From contig JAAZKQ010000651.1 in the NCBI GenBank assembly GCA_012799755.1, positions 1 through 5,173 on the forward strand: a stretch of DNA of 5,173 nt, in the 5' to 3' direction. The stretch's first letter is position 1, and each line of letters begins with the position of its first letter. The notes under the pieces were generated by a model that saw only the letters and a list, made by a program, of their open reading frames with translations, did not search any database and was not told the DNA's origin. Source of the DNA: Lentisphaerota bacterium. Its GTDB lineage: Bacteria; Verrucomicrobiota; Lentisphaeria; Oligosphaerales; Oligosphaeraceae. The translations under genes were made by a program, and so were the position numbers. This document shows positions 1-4,114 of the stretch, one piece after another.

Positions 1-40
1 CTACGGCGCAACGTTGTCCATTTGCTGACATCTTGTTGAC

Positions 41-63
41 GCCGCAGGCTGGAAACCTGCGGC
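41..63. repeat. perfect 8-bp hairpin (GCCGCAGG/CCTGCGGC)
   Basis: GCCGCAGG (41-48) and CCTGCGGC (56-63) are perfect reverse complements separated by the 7-nt loop CTGGAAA. There is no T-run after it on the plus strand, so it is not a classical intrinsic terminator. It may be a copy of a dispersed palindromic (REP-like) unit or the 3' end structure of an upstream transcript. Inverted repeats of this composition are, from memory, common between genes in environmental PVC-group genomes; that is recall and was not checked. Confidence 0.6.
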
Positions 64-160
64 ACGATTGGGAGAGGACGCGCCTGGTGCGGCTTGCCGG
101 GGCTGCGAATATCAATGGGTGACCGGTTACGAATGGGGGCAGCGGGCCGGGATTGCTCAG

Positions 161-188
161 GTGAAATAGTGCGACTTAATGTTAAATT
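161..188 (+). promoter_or_regulatory. weak candidate promoter for the DeoR-family gene
   Basis: GTGAAA (161-166) as a -35 box and TAAATT (183-188) as a -10 box, 16 bp apart, each match the sigma70 consensus at four of six positions. The stretch is clearly more AT-rich than its surroundings. Transcription would start near 195, on the small dyad at 189-203, which would suit repressor control. The match is weak and the sigma factor of this organism is unknown. Confidence 0.25.
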
Positions 189-203
189 ATCACAATGAGT
201 GAT
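189..203. promoter_or_regulatory. operator-like dyad ATCAC-N5-GTGAT
   Basis: ATCAC (189-193) and GTGAT (199-203) form a perfect 5-bp dyad with a 5-bp spacer, about 40 bp before the regulator's start codon and over the predicted transcription start. It shares the heptamer TCACAAT with a second dyad in the next promoter region (1053-1067). Binding by the adjacent DeoR-type protein (autoregulation) is an inference from position; a dyad this short can arise by chance. Confidence 0.3.
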
Positions 204-231
204 CGAATGGCTGACCGCCCGCGCCAAAACC

Positions 232-237
232 GAGGAG
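232..237 (+). promoter_or_regulatory. Shine-Dalgarno GAGGAG that fixes the regulator start
   Basis: GAGGAG ends 6 nt before the ATG at 244. This supports ATG 244 over the in-frame GTG at 199, which has no Shine-Dalgarno sequence and would add 15 residues ahead of the usual DeoR N-terminus. Confidence 0.75.
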
Positions 238-243
238 CTTCGT

Positions 244-996
244 ATGCACCAACGTCAGCAGCAGTTGTTGGAGATGATGCGTCATGGCATGGTGGAGATC
301 AAGCGGGCGGCGCTGTCTCTGGGCGTGGCGGAGATGACCATCCGGCGCGATTTGCAGGCGCTTGCCGAGCAGCGACTGGTGCTGATGGTGAAAGGCGGCG
401 CGGTGCTCCACCCGTCGCGCTATGAGCCGGAGCATAGCGAGCGCAATCTGACGACGGCCAAATACGCCTTGGCCGAGGCTCTGTACAAGCACATTACGTC
501 GGTGGACAGCCTGTACCTGAGCACGGGCTTTACAGTGCTGGCTTTTGCCAATGTGCTGGCGCGGCGCCGTATCCGGCCACTGACGGTCATCACCAACTCG
601 CTATCCGCCGCCGCCGCCTTGTTCCGCACGCCTTGCAAAGTCATGCTGCTTGGGGGTGAATTGCGCGCGAATTCACTGGACCTCGTTGGCCCCATGGCGG
701 AAAAAGACATTGAGCTTTTCCATGTGGACATGGTGATATCCGGTTGCGATGGCGCCTGCGGTCAACGCGGCTTCTACAGCTCGGACCTCAATCTGTCGCG
801 CCTCGAACGCAAGTCAATGGATATTGCCGACAAGGTCGCCATCATCACCGAAAGCACGAAGTTCGGCAAGAAGAAACTCGCCAACTTTGCCCTGCCGCAG
901 GAGGTTGATTTGCTGGTTACCGACGATGCCCTGCCCGGCGAGGACAAGGAGGCCTTGGAGCGCGCCGGCGTCGAGGTGAATACCGTGGCTCTGTAG
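244..996 (+). CDS. DeoR/GlpR-family transcriptional regulator
   Basis: A 250-residue protein, the normal length for DeoR-family sugar-catabolism regulators. Residues 1-55 form the winged helix-turn-helix: the segment around 17-36 is the HTH, with the family signature TIRRDL (32-37), followed by the wing ending KGGAV (50-54). Residues about 70-230 form the DeoRC effector domain, which in the family binds phosphorylated sugars. Landmarks seen are STGFT (93-97, where many members have GTT), TNSL (117-120), LLGGELR (135-141), GCDG (167-170), ESTKFGKK (203-210) and TDD (226-228). The GTT-to-GFT change may alter phosphate binding. The gene lies upstream of, and co-directional with, a transporter-glycosidase pair separated from it by a 216-bp gap with its own promoter candidate. 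Local regulation of that pair by a sugar phosphate is inferred; the ligand cannot be read from sequence. The start is set by GAGGAG at 232-237. Confidence 0.93.
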   Translation: MHQRQQQLLEMMRHGMVEIKRAALSLGVAEMTIRRDLQALAEQRLVLMVKGGAVLHPSRYEPEHSERNLTTAKYALAEALYKHITSVDSLYLSTGFTVLAFANVLARRRIRPLTVITNSLSAAAALFRTPCKVMLLGGELRANSLDLVGPMAEKDIELFHVDMVISGCDGACGQRGFYSSDLNLSRLERKSMDIADKVAIITESTKFGKKKLANFALPQEVDLLVTDDALPGEDKEALERAGVEVNTVAL

Positions 997-1052
997 GTGG
1001 TTCTGGATGACGGCTCACTTTGTCTGCGGCCGGAAATAGAGTTGTTACTTTT

Positions 1053-1067
1053 TCACAATATTTGCGA
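1053..1067. promoter_or_regulatory. operator-like dyad TCACAA-N3-TTGCGA
   Basis: TCACAA (1053-1058) and TTGCGA (1062-1067) are reverse complements with one mismatch around a 3-bp spacer. The centre lies about 70 bp upstream of the start site predicted from the promoter at 1098-1125, a position more typical of an activator or an upstream operator. The heptamer TCACAAT also occurs in the regulator's own promoter region (190-196), so both could be sites for the same protein. This is an inference. Confidence 0.35.
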
Positions 1068-1097
1068 TGTTCGCGGCTCCCCGAATAGCTTTGGGTC

Positions 1098-1125
1098 TTG
1101 TCGTCGGCAGGGCGCGACCTATACT
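1098..1125 (+). promoter_or_regulatory. candidate sigma70-type promoter of the transporter-glycosidase operon
   Basis: TTGTCG (1098-1103, four of six to TTGACA) and TATACT (1120-1125, five of six to TATAAT) are 16 bp apart. Transcription would start near 1132, giving a leader of roughly 80 nt before the ATG at 1213. This is the best promoter-like match seen in the gap and suggests that the transporter and glycosidase are transcribed separately from the regulator. Confidence 0.4.
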
Positions 1126-1192
1126 AAGAGGGCGGGTCAAGGCTGTCACCGGCGGCGACGGCGGGAACAACAGAGGGCGTGTTTTGGCGTAC

Positions 1193-1215
1193 AGGGGAGA
1201 GCATGGCGTAGCATG
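1193..1215 (+). promoter_or_regulatory. transporter start region with a two-codon minicistron
   Basis: AGGGGAG (1193-1199) is the only strong Shine-Dalgarno near the start. It lies 13 nt before the in-frame ATG at 1213, longer than usual. It is 3 nt from another ATG at 1203, whose frame reads Met-Ala-stop (ATG GCG TAG, 1203-1211). That stop is one base before ATG 1213. No alternative in-frame start exists close upstream, so 1213 is retained; ribosomes may reach it by reinitiation or by the long spacing. Confidence 0.5.
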
Positions 1216-2436
1216 GCAATCAGTTGGAAACGCAATTTGTATCTGGTGTGGATTTCGCAGCTTTTGGCAATGGCCGGTTTTAATGCGATCTCGCCATTCA
1301 TTCCGGTATTCATCCGTGATCATTTTGGCATCTATGACGAAAACGTGCGTGGCGCCTGGGTATCAGCGCTGACCTTTTTTGGCATGTTCAGTTTTTGCGT
1401 ATCGGCGCCGCTGTGGGGCATGCTGGCGGATCGCTTTGGGCGCAAGTTGATGCTCTTGCGGTCTTATTACATCACGGCGCTGTTGTTTCCGCTGCTGTAT
1501 TTTTCGCCGAACATGATCGTGATGATCATGCTGCGTTTCTGTGTGTCGGCTTTTTCGGGCACGGTTACGGCGGCGCAGACCCTGGTGGTGACGACGACGC
1601 CAGAGGAGCATCACGGCTACGCGCTGGGGCTGTTGAGCACGGCGGTGTGGAGCGGCAGCATGTTCGGATACATGGCCGGCGCGCTGATCGTGAATTACTG
1701 GGGCTACTTCTGGGGCTTCGCCATCTGTGGCATCATGTATCTGCTGGGCGGCCTGCTCGTGCAGTTCTTTGTCAAGGAAGACTTTGAGCGCCGGCCGAAG
1801 CCGCGGAGCAAGACTGCTTCGGCGAAGAAGTGGGGCTGGCGCGATGCATTGCGGGCCTATTCGCCGAGCGTGTGGCTGATGTTGTCGCTCTTTGTGCTCA
1901 TGGGTATGTCCCGGCGCTATGACGAGCCCTATCTGGCGATCATGATTGAGACCATCCATGGCACGGAGAATACCTCGTATTATACCGGCATCATCAGCGC
2001 GGGCGCGGCGCTGGGCGGCGTGATATCCGGCGCGGCCCTTGGGCGGCTCTGCGACCGCTATTCGCCGCTGAAACTGGCCAATCCGCTCATTGTCCTGACC
2101 TTTCTGTTCATGTTGTGGCAGGCATTCTCGCCGAATCTGCTGTCGCTGGGCGTGGCGCGTTTTTGCTGTTTCATGACTGCCGGCGGTCTTGAACCGGCCT
2201 TTCAGGCACTGCTGGCACAGATGGCCCCGCCGGCAAAACGCGGCACGCTTTTCGGCGTTGCGTCGAGCCTGCGCATGATGGGCATCTTGCTGGCGGCGCT
2301 CAGCGGCGGCTTTGTCATCTATTTTTGGGGCACACGCGCCGTCTTTGTGGTTGCGGCCTTGCTCATGCTGTCCCTGCTGCCATTGTTGCGTTGGGCGACC
2401 AGGTATCGCCAACGCAGGTATGTGAAAACGAGCTGA
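1213..2436 (+). CDS. MFS transporter, MdtG-like (DHA1 type)
   Basis: A 407-residue inner-membrane protein with about twelve hydrophobic segments, the standard major facilitator length. The N-terminus (WKRNLYLVW, 5-13) and the loop 2-3 motif A (GMLADRFGRK, 69-78, followed by LMLLRS) strongly recall E. coli MdtG, as do LGLLSTAVWSG (138-148), the RFC/SAFSG region (108-116) and RGTLFGVASSLR (343-354). A degenerate second copy of motif A is GRLCDRYSPLKL (277-288). A basic central loop (about 188-217) joins the two six-helix halves. TM7 carries an unusual charged cluster, SRRYDEPY (233-240), which may bind substrate. MdtG is assigned to drug efflux. Here the position between a sugar-type regulator and a cytoplasmic glycosidase argues for movement of a sugar or oligosaccharide, but direction and substrate cannot be read from sequence. 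The next gene begins 19 bp downstream, so the two are probably co-transcribed. Confidence 0.9.
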   Translation: MAISWKRNLYLVWISQLLAMAGFNAISPFIPVFIRDHFGIYDENVRGAWVSALTFFGMFSFCVSAPLWGMLADRFGRKLMLLRSYYITALLFPLLYFSPNMIVMIMLRFCVSAFSGTVTAAQTLVVTTTPEEHHGYALGLLSTAVWSGSMFGYMAGALIVNYWGYFWGFAICGIMYLLGGLLVQFFVKEDFERRPKPRSKTASAKKWGWRDALRAYSPSVWLMLSLFVLMGMSRRYDEPYLAIMIETIHGTENTSYYTGIISAGAALGGVISGAALGRLCDRYSPLKLANPLIVLTFLFMLWQAFSPNLLSLGVARFCCFMTAGGLEPAFQALLAQMAPPAKRGTLFGVASSLRMMGILLAALSGGFVIYFWGTRAVFVVAALLMLSLLPLLRWATRYRQRRYVKTS

Positions 2437-2442
2437 AAAACA

Positions 2443-2448
2443 GAGGAG
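2443..2448 (+). promoter_or_regulatory. Shine-Dalgarno GAGGAG that fixes the GH28-like start
   Basis: GAGGAG lies 7 nt before ATG 2456 but only 1 nt before the in-frame ATG at 2450. The spacing favours 2456 and a protein beginning MRNVRDFGAVGDG, which is also the usual start of the beta-helix N-cap motif. Confidence 0.7.
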
Positions 2449-2455
2449 AATGACC

Positions 2456-3745
2456 ATGAGGAACGTCCGTGATTTTGGCGCCGTCGGCGACGGCATCAGC
2501 AAGGATACCGCAGCCATTCAGCGGGCCATTGACGCCGGCGGCATTGTCTATTTTCCGCCGGGGACCTATTTGTCCGGCACGCTCTATCTGCGCAGCCACG
2601 GCGGGCTGGACCTCGCGCCCGGCGCTGTGCTCAAGGCCAGTCCCGATCCGACCGACTACAACGCGGCGGACTTCTGCCCCCAGAATCGCGCCTCGACCTT
2701 GGAGCGGGCCAGCGGCGGCCATCTCATTGTCGCCGTGGAGCAAGAGAATATCGTCATTCGTGGCGGCGGTCGCATTGACGGCAATCGCGCCGCCTGGCTG
2801 AACGAGGTTGATCCGGCGCGTCCCGTGTGGTTCCAGTGGACTTGGCGGCCATCGCAGATGCTGTTCTTCTGCGAATGTCAGGGATTGTGGATCAGCGACG
2901 TTGAGCTGGTTGACGCGCCTTACTGGACCTGCTTCCTCCACGGCTGCCGCCAGGCGACGTTGCGCGGCCTGCATATCTACGGCGACTGCAGGGTGCCCAA
3001 CAACGACGGCATTGACATTGACTGTTGCCATCAAGTCACCATTAGTGACTGCATTATCAATTCCGCTGACGACTGCATCACCCTGCGTGGTAACAGCGAA
3101 CGGCTGAAGAACAAGCAGCCCTGCGAATACGTCGCTATCAGCAACTGCGTTTTGGCCAGCGGCTACGCCAATGCCATCCGCATCGGCGTCGGCGATGGCG
3201 TCATTCGGCATTGCAGCTTCAACAACATGATCATCCACGATACGCGCACTGCCATCTGCGTGGTCTGCAAATACAATCCCAAACGCGGCGTCGGCACTGA
3301 AATCAGTGACATCAGCTGCACAAATTTCCAGCTTGACGTGCAGCGGCCATTTAATGTCAAACTTGATAATAGCGCCGGCTTTGCCGAGCCGTCGCCGCGG
3401 AGCATCCGCAGGATGCTCTTCTCTCGTATGTACGGCCAGGCCGAGCTCAGTAACTACATCCATGGCAATGGCGTCGGCTGCGTGGATGATATCCGCTTCC
3501 AGGATATCGCCTTCACCTACCGCGGTGAAGGGCCGCGACCTGATCGTGACAGCAAGGGAAACTGGGGGCGTAGTTCTACCCACGCCGTCTTTGATGTGCG
3601 GCACGCTAAGAACATCGCCTTTGAGCAGGTATGCATTGCCTGGGATGGTGAGCGACCCGGCTGGCGCTATGACCTCGAAAGCAAGCACAGCGAAGGCATC
3701 ACCCATAATGCCTGCACCTTCAGCAAAGGCGTGCTCCTGGAATAA
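2456..3745 (+). CDS. GH28-like (polygalacturonase-family) beta-helix protein, cytoplasmic
   Basis: A 429-residue right-handed parallel beta-helix protein. The N-terminal RDFGAVGDG (5-13), DTAAIQRAID (17-26) and FPPGTYLSGTLYL (33-45) are the entry motifs of the pectate-lyase-3/GH28 fold. GH28 hydrolases cleave galacturonic-acid linkages by inversion, using Asp residues in NxD and DD motifs. Here NND is at 182-184 and DD at 205-206; the spacing of 21 residues from D184 to D205 matches, as I recall it, fungal polygalacturonase II. The GHG motif is replaced by YAN (237-239, within SGYANAIRIG) and RIK apparently by CVV (268-270), so activity on plain polygalacturonate is doubtful and the substrate is probably different. 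There is no signal peptide, so it should be cytoplasmic. It has 19 cysteines, many in successive helix turns. It lies 19 bp after the transporter and ends at an intrinsic terminator. Processing of an imported uronic-acid oligosaccharide is inferred. Confidence 0.85.
   Translation: MRNVRDFGAVGDGISKDTAAIQRAIDAGGIVYFPPGTYLSGTLYLRSHGGLDLAPGAVLKASPDPTDYNAADFCPQNRASTLERASGGHLIVAVEQENIVIRGGGRIDGNRAAWLNEVDPARPVWFQWTWRPSQMLFFCECQGLWISDVELVDAPYWTCFLHGCRQATLRGLHIYGDCRVPNNDGIDIDCCHQVTISDCIINSADDCITLRGNSERLKNKQPCEYVAISNCVLASGYANAIRIGVGDGVIRHCSFNNMIIHDTRTAICVVCKYNPKRGVGTEISDISCTNFQLDVQRPFNVKLDNSAGFAEPSPRSIRRMLFSRMYGQAELSNYIHGNGVGCVDDIRFQDIAFTYRGEGPRPDRDSKGNWGRSSTHAVFDVRHAKNIAFEQVCIAWDGERPGWRYDLESKHSEGITHNACTFSKGVLLE
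3400..3418 (+). repeat. 8-bp hairpin inside the GH28-like gene
   Basis: GAGCATCC (3400-3407) and GGATGCTC (3411-3418) are perfect reverse complements with a 3-nt loop, followed by TTCTCT. The segment encodes part of the SIRRMLFS stretch. It is likely a chance or codon-level palindrome, but it is strong enough to form in the mRNA. Confidence 0.5.
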
Positions 3746-3758
3746 AACGCCTTTTTTT
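3725..3758 (+). terminator. intrinsic (Rho-independent) terminator of the transporter-glycosidase operon
   Basis: AAAGGCGT (3725-3732) pairs perfectly with ACGCCTTT (3747-3754) across a 14-nt loop, and a run of seven T (3752-3758) follows. The left arm and most of the loop lie in the last codons and stop of the GH28-like gene (TAA 3743-3745). This marks the operon end and should limit read-through into the convergent gene. Confidence 0.75.
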
Positions 3759-3766
3759 ATCCGCAG
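3758..3766. repeat. truncated extra copy of the repeat-arm tip
   Basis: TATCCGCAG here repeats the outer end of the left inverted-repeat arm (3775-3783) 17 bp further on. Including the T-run before it, TTTTATCCGCAG (3755-3766) also matches the reverse complement of the right arm plus its flank (4095-4106). It looks like a relic of an earlier insertion or slippage. Confidence 0.55.
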
Positions 3767-3774
3767 TTTTTATC

Positions 3775-3805
3775 TATCCGCAGATTACGCAGATTAACGC
3801 AGATT
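3775..3805 (+). repeat. left inverted-repeat arm, three CGCAGATTA nonamers
   Basis: After TATC, the 9-mer CGCAGATTA occurs at 3779-3787, 3788-3796 and 3798-3806, the last offset by one extra A. The arm matches the reverse complement of 4073-4103 with a single mismatch at 3797. Confidence 0.85.
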
Positions 3806-3870
3806 ATTTTTTGGGGAGGGCGCTTCGGTGTGTCCGCTTCCTTTATGGTTTTTCTCGGGTGGGTTGGGTT

Positions 3871-3980
3871 GCTTGATCAGTTGGATCTGGCAGATCAGCG
3901 GACGGATCGGACGGATCGGACGGATCAGGCAGATCCGGCTTCTTGATCAGGTGGATCAGAGGGAACTGCGGACGAATCGG
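3871..3980. repeat. imperfect 40-bp direct repeat, 70-bp offset
   Basis: Blocks 3871-3910 and 3941-3980 align without gaps at about 31 of 40 positions. Both begin with CTTGATCAG after the first base, continue with TGGATC, and end in GCGGACG followed by ATCGG. The second copy has lost one GATC (it reads GGAAC). The 30 bp between them belong to the GATC nonamer array. Confidence 0.6.
3875..3957. repeat. GATC nonamer array
   Basis: GATC starts at 3875, 3884, 3893, 3905, 3914, 3923, 3932, 3945 and 3954: nine sites in 83 bp, six of eight intervals exactly 9 bp (the others 12 and 13). The clearest units are GGATCGGAC twice in tandem at 3904-3921, then variants GGATCAGGC and AGATCCGGC. The 9-bp period and the shared GCAGAT core (3930-3934 region) suggest kinship with the CGCAGATTA nonamers of the arms. 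Confidence 0.75.
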
Positions 3981-4072
3981 TCCGAGGAAGCCTCACTTTC
4001 CAATGCTCGGGACTGCGCTCCAAGCTTTACCTTATTTCGCACTTTCGCGTGAGACAAAAAACACGCCGCCAA

Positions 4073-4103
4073 AATCTGCGATAATCTGCGTAATCTGCGG
4101 ATA
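4073..4103 (-). repeat. right inverted-repeat arm
   Basis: Reverse-complement copy of the left arm. It reads AATCTGCG, then TAATCTGCG at 4082-4090 and 4091-4099, then GATA. It ends 11 bp from the stop codon of the minus-strand glycosidase gene, so it would be transcribed in that gene's 3' untranslated end. Confidence 0.85.
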
Positions 4104-4114
4104 AAAGAGCGGGC

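Larger units (their letters stand above)
1..243. other. non-coding upstream region
   Basis: No gene can be supported here. All three forward frames hit stops early: frame 1 at 37-39, frame 2 at 26-28, frame 3 just after 115. None shows recognisable protein sequence. A short open stretch ending at the TGA at 37-39, directly before a hairpin, could be the tail of an upstream gene, but a dozen residues cannot show this. The region ends in an AT-rich block (about 163-198) that probably carries the promoter of the regulator gene. Confidence 0.6.
997..1212. other. intergenic region between regulator and transporter
   Basis: No gene is supported. The frame from 997 is open into the transporter, but its translation (Arg-rich, no domain) looks like chance coding in G+C-rich DNA. 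The stretch holds a dyad at 1053-1067, a sigma70-like promoter at 1098-1125 and an imperfect hairpin at 1142-1162 (GCTGTC with GACGGC, 9-nt loop, one G-U pair) in the predicted leader. No riboswitch class was recognised. Confidence 0.6.
3775..4103. repeat. 329-bp MITE-like structure bounded by 31-bp inverted repeats
   Basis: The ends are long near-perfect inverted repeats (3775-3805 and 4073-4103, 30 of 31 positions matching) around a 267-bp interior. No transposase, no credible gene and no obvious target-site duplication is present. It sits exactly in the gap between two convergent genes. The interior carries a nonameric GATC array (3875-3957) and a 70-bp-offset direct repeat. A reading frame begins with GTG at 3828 after GGGGAGGG, but its product is simple repeats (Gly-Arg-Ile, Asp-Gln-Val) and is not called as a gene. 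It could be a non-autonomous mobile element, a dispersed repeat pair, or a folded 3' RNA structure. Confidence 0.65.

Noticed and set aside
1..39. End of a gene at the left edge (TGA at 37-39 on plus, or CTA at 1-3 as a minus-strand stop)
   Set aside because: Only about a dozen codons are visible in either case and none is recognisable, so neither can be supported.
199..243. GTG start at 199 for the regulator, adding 15 residues
   Set aside because: No Shine-Dalgarno precedes it, while GAGGAG sits 6 nt before ATG 244 and DeoR-family proteins normally begin about there.
994..1215. TAG read-through fusing regulator and transporter, since the frame stays open from 199 to 2436 apart from the TAG at 994-996
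   Set aside because: The 72 intervening codons encode an Arg-rich sequence with no domain. Both proteins have family-typical ends at 996 and 1213, and a promoter candidate lies between them.
1363..2517. Minus-strand open frame (384 codons) under the transporter
   Set aside because: Composition is His/Arg/Gln-rich with no domain; it is antisense to a well-supported membrane protein gene.
2363..3706. Long minus-strand open frame (447 codons)
   Set aside because: It lies antisense to the GH28-like gene, which has clear family motifs. The translation (Ala-, Asp- and Val-rich, no domain) is the usual mirror of a G+C-rich gene.
3828..4052. Small frame starting GTG with GGGGAGGG 7 nt upstream
   Set aside because: The Shine-Dalgarno-like stretch is suggestive, but the product is translated nonamer repeats (Gly-Arg-Ile, Asp-Gln-Val) and the frame lies wholly inside the repeat element.
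4047..4066. GCGTG/CACGC hairpin as a terminator for the minus-strand gene
   Set aside because: The stem is 5 bp only and the T-run (on the minus strand) lies in the loop, not after the stem.
3775..4103. CRISPR array
   Set aside because: Repeat units are 9 bp, contiguous and partly inverted; there are no 20-40-bp repeats with unique spacers and no cas genes.
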